NCBI RefSeq assembly: GCF_004348685.1
Contig: NZ_SMKO01000008.1
Location: 1 to 64,000 of the forward strand
DNA: 64,000 nucleotides
From: Nonomuraea deserti
Lineage (GTDB): Bacteria; Actinomycetota; Actinomycetes; Streptosporangiales; Streptosporangiaceae
Reading direction: 5' to 3'
Shown here: one piece after another, positions 38,830 to 46,903 of the stretch
Layout: every line of letters starts with the position of its first letter
Position numbering within the stretch: position 1 is the first letter of the stretch
Translations under genes and position numbers: made by a program
The notes under the pieces: model-generated
What the model was told of the DNA's origin: nothing
The model's input: the letters and a program-made list of their open reading frames with translations, nothing else
Database searches by the model: none

Positions 38830-39967
38830 GGGTTTCGCCGAGACGTACACGATCCAGCAGGCCCGCTATCCCGCCGGCGAGCCGGGGTGGCAGCCGGTCC
38901 ACACCGTCTACGTCCCCGCCGACCGGTTCACGGCCGGCACGGTCTCCGCGTGGGGCGATCAGGCGTCGTCCCTGGTCAAGGCCCATCTGGCCGGCCCTGG
39001 CGAGCTGGCCGAGGTGTTCGGCGTGCCCGGCGGGCTGGCGCCGGCCGTGCACGAGCGGGTGGTGCGCAAGCTCGCGTCCGAGCCGGTCGAGGACGTGCGC
39101 GTCGACTTCGAGGACGGCTACGGCGTACGGCCGGGCGAGGTCGAGGACGGGCACGTGGAGCAGGCGGCCGAGGCGGTGGCCGCGCTGCACGCCGCCGGGG
39201 CGTTGCCGCGGCGGTGGGGACTGCGGGTGAAGTCGTTCGCCGACGGCGACCCCGAGCGGTCGGTGCGCACGCTCGACGGGTTCGTCACGGGGGTGGTCTC
39301 GCGGGCCGGGGAACTGCCCGGCGGGTTCGTGGTGACCTTTCCCAAGGTGCTGATGGAGGCGTACCTCGGGCAGTTCGCCGGGGTGCTGGCGCGGCTGGAG
39401 AGCGGGCTCGGGACGCGGCTGCGGTTCGAGATGCAGGTGGAGGCGCCGCAGACGCTGCACTTCCTGCGCGGTGACCTGCCCGGGTCGCTGGAGGGCCGGC
39501 TGGCGGCGGCGCACTTCGGGGTCTTCGACTACACGGCGGCCATCGGGTTGCCGCCGCACGAGCAGCGGCTCGATCATCCGGCCTGCGACCACGCCAGGCA
39601 CGTGATGCAGACCGCGTTCGCCGGCACGGGGGTGGAGCTGTCCGACGGCTCGCTGGCCGCCTCGCCGGCCTCCGGCCGGAAGGGGGACGTGCACGCCCTG
39701 TGGCGCCGGCACGCCGAGCTCGTCAGGCACTCGCTGCGGCACGGCTACTACCAGGGCTGGGACATGCACCCGTCACACCTGGTGAGCAGGTTCGCCGCCG
39801 TCTACGCCTTCCACCTGGCCCGCTACGACTCCTACCGGGAGCGGGTCAGCGCGTGGGAGGAGCAGCGGGAGGCCGGAGGAGGTGTCATGGACGAGCCCGC
39901 CACCATCCGCACGCTGGCGGCCGCCCTCCGCCGCGCCGACCTGGCCCTTCCGCGAGCCCTTTCATGA
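38813..39967 (+). CDS. DUF6986 aldolase/citrate-lyase-like protein
   Basis: 384 residues from GTG, overlapping fprA by 17 bases in another frame. V-D-F-E-D-G-Y-G and L-R-F-E-M-Q-V-E-A-P-Q-T resemble the metal- and substrate-binding strands of HpcH/HpaI and CitE-type enzymes. The family (DUF6986) is widespread in actinobacteria with no assigned reaction that I know. Coupling to fprA suggests cotranscription. The 3' end sits in a 22-base direct repeat whose first copy includes its stop. Confidence 0.65.
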   Translation: MRADLRGFAETYTIQQARYPAGEPGWQPVHTVYVPADRFTAGTVSAWGDQASSLVKAHLAGPGELAEVFGVPGGLAPAVHERVVRKLASEPVEDVRVDFEDGYGVRPGEVEDGHVEQAAEAVAALHAAGALPRRWGLRVKSFADGDPERSVRTLDGFVTGVVSRAGELPGGFVVTFPKVLMEAYLGQFAGVLARLESGLGTRLRFEMQVEAPQTLHFLRGDLPGSLEGRLAAAHFGVFDYTAAIGLPPHEQRLDHPACDHARHVMQTAFAGTGVELSDGSLAASPASGRKGDVHALWRRHAELVRHSLRHGYYQGWDMHPSHLVSRFAAVYAFHLARYDSYRERVSAWEEQREAGGGVMDEPATIRTLAAALRRADLALPRALS

Positions 39968-40030
39968 GCCTCCCGTGAACCCTTCCACGGGTCCTTCCAC
40001 GGGTCCTCCCGCGAGCCCTTTCATGAGCCT
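39950..40030. repeat. 22-base perfect direct repeat around the DUF6986 stop
   Basis: The copies at 39950-39971 and 40009-40030 are identical, 59 bases apart. The first contains the stop codon of the DUF6986 gene. Between them a 12-base unit (CCTTCCACGGGT) occurs twice. Confidence 0.85.
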
Positions 40031-40059
40031 TCCGCGAGCCCTTCCGCGCGGGCCGCGGC

Positions 40060-40740
40060 TCAGTCGCGTTCGACCAGGGCGCGCCACTGGCGTACCAGGC
40101 GCCACTCGACCGGGTCCGACCAGCTCGCCCGCACGGCTGATCCGACGTGGAAGGCGCGGATGCCGTAGTCGAGCAGGGAGGGCACGTACGCCGGCCGCAG
40201 GCCGCCACCGGCCAGGATGATCGAGCCGTCGCCCGCATCGGCGCGCGCCTTCAGCACCGGCAGCCCGTTCCCCACGCCCGCGGGAGAGCCCGAGGTGAGC
40301 ACGGTGGCCAGGTTGGGGAGTAACCGCACGGCCCGCCACGACGCCTGCACGTCGGCGGCGTGGTCGACGGCGCGGTGGAACGTCCAGGGCAGCGGGGAGA
40401 CGGCGTGGATGAGCGCCTCGGTGGCCGCCAGGTCGACGGCGCCGGCCCCGTCCAGGAATCCGAACACGAACCCCGCCGCCCCCGCCTGCGCCAGCGCTTT
40501 GGCCTCGCCGGCCAGCCGGTCGAGCGCGTCGGCGTCGGCGGTGAAGCCGGCGTCGCGTCGGAGCATCACCATCTGGGGGAGGGGGCATTCCGCGGCGATC
40601 GCGGCCACGGTCTCCGGGGAGGGGGTCAGCCCGTCGGCCGCCATGTCGGCGACGACCTCGAGCCGGTCGGCTCCGCCCTGTTCAGCGGCCACGGCGTCGC
40701 GCACGTTGAGCGCGATCACCTCGAGCAGGGATCCGGTCAT
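40060..40740 (-). CDS. cutC: CutC-family protein (copper homeostasis/TIM-barrel)
   Basis: 226 residues from ATG 40740. CutC is a small TIM barrel originally linked to copper tolerance; its chemistry is still unclear. Typical sequences are L-L-E-V-I-A-L-N-V near the start, G-G-A-D-R-L-E-V, F-H-R-A-V-D, and L-T-S-G near the end. There is no ribosome site, but TATAAC stands about 12 bases before the ATG, so the mRNA is probably leaderless. Confidence 0.88.
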   Translation of the reverse strand: MTGSLLEVIALNVRDAVAAEQGGADRLEVVADMAADGLTPSPETVAAIAAECPLPQMVMLRRDAGFTADADALDRLAGEAKALAQAGAAGFVFGFLDGAGAVDLAATEALIHAVSPLPWTFHRAVDHAADVQASWRAVRLLPNLATVLTSGSPAGVGNGLPVLKARADAGDGSIILAGGGLRPAYVPSLLDYGIRAFHVGSAVRASWSDPVEWRLVRQWRALVERD

Positions 40741-40919
40741 GCAGGAGAGGTTATATGGTGCTCTGCACCCTTCTGCCGCCGTAGCCCAAAAGGCGGCACG
40801 ATGACACGCCCACAGCGCCTCTCCGCCGGTCTGAGAGCCCCCGTACGGGACCGCGCACCGGCGGGCTGCCGATGGTCGCGGACGGGGGGGCGTCCACCCG
40901 TCCACGGGACGCACACGCG

Positions 40920-40947
40920 GGCCCGGCCCCCGCGCGGGGGCCGGGCC
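40920..40947 (-). terminator. Terminator after the GNAT gene
   Basis: GGCCCGGCCCCC and its complement form a perfect 12-base stem around GCGC, eight bases beyond the stop of the GNAT gene at 40955. Confidence 0.8.
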
Positions 40948-40954
40948 AGGTGCG

Positions 40955-41557
40955 TCAGGCGCTGATCAGCTCCGCCATCGTCAGGTCACGGAAGGCCGTG
41001 GCCGGAAGGTCCAGCGACGGGCGCTGGAAAAGGGCCCCGGAGGACCGGTGCGGCAGGTCCACCGTGCGGACGTGCCGGAATCCCCGGGAGCGGTAGTAGC
41101 GCTGCAGCCGCGGATTGCCCTTGGCGCAGTCGAGCCGCAACCAGGGCAGCCCCGCGGAGCAGGCGGCGGCTCCGGCCCAGTCCAGCAGGGCGTCGCCGAG
41201 ACCGCTGCCCGACCACGGGCGGGCGACGGCGAGCTTGTGGATGTAGAGCGCCGCGCCCGGATCGTCGGCAGGTGTCCAGAATTCCGGGTCGGCGTGGTCG
41301 TCGAGGGCTATGGTGGCAACCGGTGGTGCCGCTTCGTCGGGGTCGAGATATCTGAGCTCGTCGTCGAGCAGGAAGAGCACCCGCTCCTCGATGAGCGGCT
41401 CGATCCGCTCGGGACCGAAACCCCCGCGGGGCCACTGCCTTAGACCCTGCGTATGCAGCCACTCGGCGGTGTCCGCCAGGAGGGTGAGTACGCCGGGAAG
41501 GTCCGCGGGTTCCGCGCGCCGGAGCGCGAGCGGATGAAGCAGCGTGTTCGTGTGCAT
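40955..41557 (-). CDS. GNAT-family N-acetyltransferase
   Basis: 200 residues from ATG 41557, eight bases after GGGAG. The core shows L-Y-I-H-K-L-A-V then R-P-W-S-G-S-G-L-G-D-A-L-L for acetyl-CoA, then R-L-D-C-A-K-G-N-P-R-L-Q-R-Y-Y-R-S-R-G-F. This matches small GNATs that act on amines or peptides. Monocistronic. Substrate unknown. Confidence 0.85.
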   Translation of the reverse strand: MHTNTLLHPLALRRAEPADLPGVLTLLADTAEWLHTQGLRQWPRGGFGPERIEPLIEERVLFLLDDELRYLDPDEAAPPVATIALDDHADPEFWTPADDPGAALYIHKLAVARPWSGSGLGDALLDWAGAAACSAGLPWLRLDCAKGNPRLQRYYRSRGFRHVRTVDLPHRSSGALFQRPSLDLPATAFRDLTMAELISA

Positions 41558-41757
41558 AATACAACTCCCGTTGCGTTGGGTGCCCGCGCTGGCACAAAGC
41601 GTGATGACGCGATGGTGCGCGGTGGCCGAAATGGGCCTTAACCCGATATATATGGATAAATGGCGATTTGGGGGAGTATGCACGACTCCCCCAGGCCAGC
41701 GAGGCGGCTAATTCTCGCTGCGCCCGGCCGGCGGGATCACCCCTTCGAACGAGCTCT

Positions 41758-42513
41758 TCAGCGGCGATCGAGCTCGTATCTGATCAGATGTTTGTCGGCG
41801 GGCAGTACCGACACCGCGACACGCACGGGCATATCGGCCCCGTCGAAACCAACACGGACATAGACCATGACTGGCGTGCCGAGTTCGAGCTGGAGGCGCT
41901 CGGCTTCCTCCTGGTTGGGCATGCGGGCCGAGATGTCGTCGACGACGCGCACCTGAGCATGCCCCAGCTCCTCCAGCACCCGGTTCGCCCCTCGCGCGAT
42001 GTCTCCGGGCCTGGCGATCTCGGAGTCGGCGACGAGATCACGTGGAAAGTAGGAATCGTTGGTGTTGTACGGCTGGCCGTCCACGAACCGCAGACGACGT
42101 CTCACCACCGCCAATTCCCCATCGGCCAACTCCAGCCTGCTGGCGATCTCCTCGACCGGAGACACCGTCAGGACCTCGATGTACTGGCTCGGGGCGCGGC
42201 CCTCCTGCGCCACGGCGTAGGCGAAGGCTTCCCGAAGTTCCCCACTGGGTTGCGGCTCCAGCTCCCGCTGCGGATAGATCAGCAGCGGTCTGCGGTCTCG
42301 GACCACCGTCCCGCGCCGCGGCGTGCGCGTGACCAGCCCTTCGTTGACGAGTTCGCCGAGGGCCAACCTGACGGTGTTCCTGCTCACCCCATGGTCTTCC
42401 ATGAGCTGCGCCTCGGTCGGCAGCTGCGCCCCGGGGCCGAGGACACCCGAGTAGATGGCTCGTCTCAACTCCGAAGCCACCTGCTGATACAGCACCGACC
42501 TTGCCACTTTCAC
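41758..42513 (-). CDS. GntR/HutC-type transcriptional regulator
   Basis: 251 residues. A GntR winged helix fills residues 1-70 (A-I-Y-S-G-V-L-G-P-G-A-Q-L-P-T-E and V-S-R-N-T-V-R-L-A-L). A UTRA ligand domain follows, ending with P-V-R-V-A-V-S-V-L-P-A-D. HutC-type regulators sense sugars, amino sugars, histidine derivatives or fatty acids. It is divergent from a small unknown gene, with an inverted repeat just upstream of its start; autoregulation is likely. No sugar or catabolic operon adjoins it, so the ligand cannot be guessed. Confidence 0.88.
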   Translation of the reverse strand: MKVARSVLYQQVASELRRAIYSGVLGPGAQLPTEAQLMEDHGVSRNTVRLALGELVNEGLVTRTPRRGTVVRDRRPLLIYPQRELEPQPSGELREAFAYAVAQEGRAPSQYIEVLTVSPVEEIASRLELADGELAVVRRRLRFVDGQPYNTNDSYFPRDLVADSEIARPGDIARGANRVLEELGHAQVRVVDDISARMPNQEEAERLQLELGTPVMVYVRVGFDGADMPVRVAVSVLPADKHLIRYELDRR

Positions 42514-42518
42514 CCCTT

Positions 42519-42530
42519 TTGTTCCAACAA
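42519..42530. promoter_or_regulatory. Inverted repeat upstream of gntR
   Basis: TTGTT-CC-AACAA lies six bases before the gntR start codon. A second possible site, GGTACAAAT, is near 42604. Binding by the adjacent GntR is inferred. Confidence 0.45.
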
Positions 42531-42644
42531 TTTAGACGATCTGGTTCTAGCAGGCCACAACCCCTTGACCAAACCCCCTCGCCCGGCCCATCATCCATTC
42601 GTTGGTACAAATCCATCTATAGGCCGGTGAGGAGGTGAAGGCCA

Positions 42645-42959
42645 GTGTTGCCGGACCGCACGGATATGCCATACCCGCGCTGGCATGCCTCTCGCGATGC
42701 AACACGTTTACTGCGTTACGTGTTGTGTCGCCAGGGGTTCACCCACACCTACCAGAGCAATGGCACCTCCGTGCAATCGGCGTCGACTGAGCTGACCGTG
42801 TGGTGCGAAGACGGAACCTTTGTCTGGAATGAGGAGGGTGGCGCCCCCGTCACGCACCCCGACGATGACCCCATTGACTCAGCTCAACATCGCCGCATGT
42901 TGCCGGCAGCGCGAGCCTTCGTGCTCCCCATCGACTCCGTGTGTGAGCTAACGGTCTAG
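42645..42959 (+). CDS. Small uncharacterised protein divergent from gntR
   Basis: 104 residues from GTG, nine bases after GGAGG. The sequence mixes charged and aromatic residues (T-H-T-Y-Q-S-N-G-T, E-L-T-V-W-C-E-D-G-T-F-V-W). Its codons are less GC-biased than those of its neighbours. I do not recognise a family. GntR/small-unknown divergent pairs recur in filamentous actinomycetes, so it may be the GntR target. A terminator follows. Confidence 0.65.
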   Translation: MLPDRTDMPYPRWHASRDATRLLRYVLCRQGFTHTYQSNGTSVQSASTELTVWCEDGTFVWNEEGGAPVTHPDDDPIDSAQHRRMLPAARAFVLPIDSVCELTV

Positions 42960-42983
42960 GACTCCATCCCTCGCCGGAGTCCT
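42958..42983 (+). terminator. Small hairpin at the end of the 42645 gene
   Basis: AGGACTCC (42958-42965) pairs with GGAGTCCT (42976-42983), a ten-base loop. It overlaps the stop codon region. Confidence 0.5.
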
Positions 42984-43009
42984 GGCGCCGTCGCACACGG
43001 GGCAGGAAG

Positions 43010-43050
43010 CGCGTCCTGGCGGGTCCCCCACGCCCGCCAGGACGCGTTTT
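43010..43050 (+). terminator. Rho-independent-like terminator
   Basis: A 14-base perfect stem (43010-43023 with 43033-43046), nine-base loop, followed by TTTT. It is one of the few with a T-run in this window. Confidence 0.85.
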
Positions 43051-43452
43051 CCTCCGAGGACCGACCAGTTGCCCGGGAATTCGACCGAACTGCAGCCTCT
43101 TCTCCCGTTGCGAGGCTCGCTCCGGTCAGGCGGCGCCCGGGCCAGGCCGGGCGGACACAACCAGGGGCAGGCAGGCACGCGGGCAGGCCCAGAGGCAGGC
43201 CCAGTGGCAGGCCCAGGGGCAGGCAGGGTCACGACCCACGACCTCACGGTCGCGCCCGTCACCACGCCAGAACCTCTCACGCCAGCCACCACCGAGCCGT
43301 CCGCGTTGACGCCTACTGCATCATCATCAACCCTCGGAGCCCGACCTGTGAGCCGGTTGGGAAAGGCGGGGCTGGTGGGGTTTTCCGGTACCAATCGAAT
43401 TTGCTGCACAAGATCAACCAGCGCGAGACCTTGCGCAGCGACCGACGATCGT
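43051..43452. other. Gene-poor stretch with 12-base repeats
   Basis: About 400 bases with no supported gene. At 43182-43228 the unit GGCAGGCCCAGN occurs three times in tandem plus a partial copy. A frame on the minus strand through this region is composed mainly of Pro/Gly/Ala and lacks a ribosome site, so I do not call it. Confidence 0.5.
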
Positions 43453-43848
43453 CTAGGGCCCTGGCCGCCAGTCGACCAGGGTCAGGTCCGCGTCGACCCG
43501 GGTGTAGGAAGCCGTGACCCGCTCGCCATGCTCCGGCGGCCGCCGGCCGCGCCAGTTCCCGTACACGAAGCAGCCGGGGACCGCCGCCAGCCTGACCATC
43601 ACCACCACGTACGGCTCCCGCGGGCCGGGCACGAAGGGCTGGTGGTTGACGATCCAGCTCTCCACCGTCCCCTCGGGCGCCACCTCCCGCCAGTGCGCGC
43701 CCTCCGTACGGCACCGCGCGCAGAACGCCCTCGCCGGGAAGCGGGCCGTGCCGCAGGCGTCGCACACCTGCACCGCGAACTCCCGCCTGCCGACCCGCTC
43801 CCACCATTCCCGGGAATCCCGGTCGGGCTCCGGACGGTATCGCGCCAT
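43453..43848 (-). CDS. DUF35 OB-fold/zinc-ribbon protein
   Basis: 131 residues from ATG 43848, overlapping the thiolase stop (TGATG). The zinc ribbon is C-D-A-C-G-T-A-R-F-P-A-R-A-F-C-A-R-C, followed by the OB fold ending at L-V-D-W-R-P. DUF35 proteins pair with non-thiolase-activity Ltp proteins; in mycobacteria the Ltp2-ChsH2(DUF35) complex is a retro-aldolase on steroid side chains. This gene and the Ltp upstream form a two-gene unit behind a KstR2-type box, so a similar aldolase complex is likely. Confidence 0.8.
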   Translation of the reverse strand: MARYRPEPDRDSREWWERVGRREFAVQVCDACGTARFPARAFCARCRTEGAHWREVAPEGTVESWIVNHQPFVPGPREPYVVVMVRLAAVPGCFVYGNWRGRRPPEHGERVTASYTRVDADLTLVDWRPGP

Positions 43849-45026
43849 CACGGCCTCCGCAGGATCAGGGCCGAGGTGGCCGGGAGGATGTAGCCGGGCT
43901 GGGCCGTGGACAGCGCCACCTCCGCGCCCGGCACCTGCCGCTCGCCGGCGTCGCCCCTCAGCTGGGAGACCGCCTCGGCGATGTGGTTCATCCCGTGGAC
44001 GTAGCCCTCGGACAGGAAACCGCCGTGTGTGTTGACCGGAAGCGGGCCGCCGGCCGCGGTGGCGCCCGAGGCCACGTACGGCCCGCCTTCGCCCTTGCCG
44101 CAGAAGCCGTAGTCCTCCAGCTGGACGATCACCGAGTACGTGAAGCAGTCGTACAGCTCGGCCACGTCGATGTCGTCCGGCCCGAGACCGGCCTGCGCGT
44201 ACAGGCGCGGGGCGAGCGCGGCGGCCGCGGTCACCGTGGGGTCGGCGCCGGGGCCCGACAGGTGGGTGGTGCCGCCGCCCCAGGCCGCGGCCGAGACCAG
44301 CACGGGAGGGCGGCGCAGCGCGCGGGCGCGTTCGGCCGTGGTGACGACGACGGCGCAGGCCCCGTCCGTTTCCAGGCAGCAGTCCAGGAGGCGGAAGGGC
44401 TCGGCGATCCACCTGCTCGCCAGGTAGTCGTCCAGGGTGATGGGGATGCGCATCAGGGCGCGGGGGTTCTTGGCCGCGTTCGCGCGCTGGGTGACGGCCA
44501 GCTGCCCGAAGTGCTCGGCTTTTGTCCCATATTTCAGCATGTGGGCGCGGGCGTACATGGCGTACTGCTGCGGTGGCGCGACATAGCCGTACGGGGCCTG
44601 GTACTGCACCTCCGGGCTCACCGGCACGCCCCGGCCGGTGCCGCCCATACGGAACTCCGAGCGGGCGTTGACGGCCCGGTAGCAGACGACCGTCTCGGCC
44701 ATGCCTGTCGCGACCGCCAGCGCGGCCTGGCCGACGACCGCGTGCGAGACGCTGCCCCCGCCGAACTGGTCCAGGTGCCAGGCCAGGTCCGTCAGCCCGA
44801 GGGCGGGGCCGACCAGGGTCGGCGGGGCCGAGTCGCCCACGCGGTGCGTGGCCAGGCCGTCCACCTGGTCCACGGGCAGCCCGGCGTCCTCCAGGGCGGC
44901 CAGCACGGCACGGCAGGCCAGCGTCAGGGTGCTGACGCCCGAGTTCTTGGTGAAGGGGGTGTAGCCGACCCCGGCTATCGCGGTCAGGTCAGAGAAAGCA
45001 AGCAAGCGCTTGGGCACATCCGTCAC
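43848..45026 (-). CDS. Lipid-transfer-protein/thiolase-like (Ltp) enzyme
   Basis: About 392 residues. The thiolase fold is clear: L-E-T-D-G-A-C-A-V-V, then V-N-T-H-G-G-F-L-S-E-G-Y-V-H-G-M-N-H near the end. It lacks a classic thiolase C-x-S-S-G nucleophile loop, as expected for SCP2-thiolase-like aldolases such as Ltp2. A KstR2-type box overlaps the first codons. The start is uncertain: GTG 45017 is seven bases after TAACGT and would suit a leaderless mRNA, whereas 45026 is the longest frame. It is translationally coupled to the DUF35 gene. The substrate is probably a steroid C/D-ring CoA thioester. Confidence 0.78.
   Translation of the reverse strand: MTDVPKRLLAFSDLTAIAGVGYTPFTKNSGVSTLTLACRAVLAALEDAGLPVDQVDGLATHRVGDSAPPTLVGPALGLTDLAWHLDQFGGGSVSHAVVGQAALAVATGMAETVVCYRAVNARSEFRMGGTGRGVPVSPEVQYQAPYGYVAPPQQYAMYARAHMLKYGTKAEHFGQLAVTQRANAAKNPRALMRIPITLDDYLASRWIAEPFRLLDCCLETDGACAVVVTTAERARALRRPPVLVSAAAWGGGTTHLSGPGADPTVTAAAALAPRLYAQAGLGPDDIDVAELYDCFTYSVIVQLEDYGFCGKGEGGPYVASGATAAGGPLPVNTHGGFLSEGYVHGMNHIAEAVSQLRGDAGERQVPGAEVALSTAQPGYILPATSALILRRP
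45001..45014 (-). promoter_or_regulatory. KstR2-type box at the start of the Ltp gene
   Basis: AGCAAGCGCTTGGG has one change from the consensus. It overlaps the first codons of the Ltp gene or its leader and lies on the far side of the same intergenic region as the box at 45108. Confidence 0.7.
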
Positions 45027-45074
45027 GTTAGACAGGACATTTCACCCATGTCAACGCACCTCTGGCGACCCGGC

Positions 45075-45126
45075 TTGACACTGTTCCCGGGTTCGCCCTA
45101 CCGTCCAAGCAAGCGCTTGGTAAGAT
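45075..45126 (+). promoter_or_regulatory. Promoter with exact KstR2-type box, upstream of flavin reductase-fadE-ipdF
   Basis: TTGACA (45075-45080) and TACCGT (45099-45104) are 18 bases apart and fit a -35/-10 pair. The exact box AGCAAGCGCTTGGT is at 45108-45121, directly downstream, followed by TAAGAT (45121-45126), an alternative -10. A repressor bound here would block either promoter. Confidence 0.8.
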
Positions 45127-45157
45127 TAGGCGCACCCGGTGGACGAGGAGGCGGACC

Positions 45158-45757
45158 ATGAGCACACACGCTGCCCGGCTCATCGCGCCGGACGGCTGTC
45201 GCGGCCTTCCGACGCCCCATCAGCGCAGAGTCCGCAACGGAGCCGCCATGCCGCCGGGCCCCTCACAAGGCCACCTCGACACCCTCCGCTTCCGCCAGGT
45301 GCTCGGCAGGTTCGCGACCGGCGTGGTGGCCATCACGGCGGTCGAGCCGGTCAGCGAGGAGCCCTGCGGCCTGGCGGCCAACTCCTTCACCTCGGTCTCG
45401 CTCGATCCGCCCCTCGTGGCGTTCTGCGTCGCGCACACCAGCACGAGCTGGCCCAAGGTGCGCGGCGCCAAGGTCGTCACGGTCAACGTGCTGGCCGAGC
45501 ACCAGCAGTCCGTGTGCGCCCAGCTGGCGGCCAAAGGCGGCGACAAGTTCGCCGGCCTGACGTGGACCGGCTCCCCCGGCGGCAACCCCGTGCTGGACGG
45601 CGCGCTGGCCTGGATCGACTGCGCCGTCGAGGCCGAGCACCTGGCGGGCGACCACATGATCGTGGTGGCTCGGGTGCTCCAGCTCGACACCCACGCGGAC
45701 GGCGGCCCGCTGGTGTTCTTCCGCGGCGACTACGGCGGCTTCGTTGCGCCTGCCTGA
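45158..45757 (+). CDS. Flavin reductase, HsaB-like
   Basis: 199 residues from ATG 45158, preceded by GAGGAGG; ATG 45248 (start M-P-P-G-P-S) is an alternative that would give ~169 residues, closer to the usual size. The flavin-reductase core shows R-F-A-T-G-V-V-A-I-T-A and A-N-S-F-T-S-V-S-L-D-P-P-L-V. HsaB supplies reduced flavin to the steroid ring hydroxylase HsaA; here no HsaA is present, so it may serve another flavin monooxygenase or the LLM enzyme at 33414. It begins a KstR2-boxed operon with fadE and ipdF; the fadE start overlaps its 3' end. Confidence 0.78.
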   Translation: MSTHAARLIAPDGCRGLPTPHQRRVRNGAAMPPGPSQGHLDTLRFRQVLGRFATGVVAITAVEPVSEEPCGLAANSFTSVSLDPPLVAFCVAHTSTSWPKVRGAKVVTVNVLAEHQQSVCAQLAAKGGDKFAGLTWTGSPGGNPVLDGALAWIDCAVEAEHLAGDHMIVVARVLQLDTHADGGPLVFFRGDYGGFVAPA

Positions 45758-46892
45758 CCCGGAGACGCCGGGCGGCCTTCGCGAGCAGGCGCGGGCCTGG
45801 CTGGAGGAGGCGCTGAGCGGCGAGTTCGCCCACGTGCGCGGGCTGGGCGGCCCCGGACGCGAGCACGAGGGACACGAGGAACGGCTGGCGTGGGAGCGCC
45901 ACCTCGGCAGGGCCGGCTGGACCTGCCTGGGCTGGCCCCGTCGGTACGGCGGCCGCGCCGCCTCCCTGGAGGACCAGGTGGCCTTCCACGAGGAGTACGC
46001 CAGGGCCCGGGCCCCCGCCAGGGTCGGTCACATCGGAGAAGGGCTGATCGGGCCGACCGTCCTCGAGTTCGGCACCGACGAGCAGAAGGAGCGGTTCCTC
46101 CCGCCGATCCAGCGCGGCGAGGAGCTGTGGTGCCAGGGCTACTCCGAGCCGGAGGCCGGATCCGACCTGGCGAACGTCCAGACCAGGGCCCGCCTGGAAG
46201 GCGGCACGTGGGTGGTCACCGGCCAGAAGGTGTGGACCTCGCTGGCGCACGTGGCCCACTGGTGCTTCGTCCTGTGCCGTACGGAGGAGGGCTCGCAGCG
46301 GCACCGCGGCCTGTCCTACCTGCTCGTCCCCATGGACCAGCCCGGGGTCGTCGTCCGGCCGATCGTCCAGCTGACCGGGACGTCCGAGTTCAACGAGGTG
46401 TTCTTCGACGGCGCGCGCACGGCGGCGGGCAACGTCCTCGGCGCGCCCGGCGACGGCTGGCGGGTGGCGATGGCCACCCTCGGCTACGAGCGCGGCGCGT
46501 CCACGCTCGGGCAGCAGATCGGCTTCCGGCGCGAGCTGGCCGAGGTGATCGCGACGGCCGAGCGGACGGGCGCGGCGGACGATCCCGTGCTGCGCGACCG
46601 GCTCGTCAGATCGTGGCTGGAGCTGGAGATCATGCGCCTGAACGCGCTCAGGATGCTGCGCCCCGACCCCGGCCCGGAGGTGTCGATCGCCAAGCTCTAC
46701 TGGTCGGAGTGGCACCGCCGGCTGGGCGAGCTGGCGCAGGCCGTACAGGGCAGGGCCGGGCTGGTGGCCGACGGCGGGCTCAACGAGCTGCAGCGCCTCT
46801 ACCTGTTCAGCCGCGCGGACACGATCTATGCCGGATCCAGCGAGATCCAGCGGAACATCATCGCCGAGCGCACCCTGGGACTCCCCCGCTGA
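45744..46892 (+). CDS. Acyl-CoA dehydrogenase, FadE30/31-like large subunit
   Basis: 382 residues from TTG 45744 overlapping the flavin reductase gene by 14 bases. The FAD-binding Y-S-E-P-E-A-G-S-D-L and the W-x-x-x-G-Q-K-V-W-T-S strand are normal. The usual late Y-E-G active-site motif reads I-Y-A-G-S-S-E-I-Q, as in FadE30-type enzymes, so the base lies elsewhere. It probably oxidises a CoA thioester in ring C/D degradation, perhaps as the long partner of the short subunit at 31892. It lies between a flavin reductase and IpdF in one operon. Confidence 0.82.
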   Translation: MRLPDPETPGGLREQARAWLEEALSGEFAHVRGLGGPGREHEGHEERLAWERHLGRAGWTCLGWPRRYGGRAASLEDQVAFHEEYARARAPARVGHIGEGLIGPTVLEFGTDEQKERFLPPIQRGEELWCQGYSEPEAGSDLANVQTRARLEGGTWVVTGQKVWTSLAHVAHWCFVLCRTEEGSQRHRGLSYLLVPMDQPGVVVRPIVQLTGTSEFNEVFFDGARTAAGNVLGAPGDGWRVAMATLGYERGASTLGQQIGFRRELAEVIATAERTGAADDPVLRDRLVRSWLELEIMRLNALRMLRPDPGPEVSIAKLYWSEWHRRLGELAQAVQGRAGLVADGGLNELQRLYLFSRADTIYAGSSEIQRNIIAERTLGLPR

Positions 46893-46903
46893 TTGGACCG
46901 CTC

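Noticed and set aside
42948-43409. A 153-codon minus-strand frame in the gene-poor region
   Set aside because: It crosses a terminator and a 12-base repeat, is rich in Pro/Ala/Gly/Arg, and has no ribosome site.
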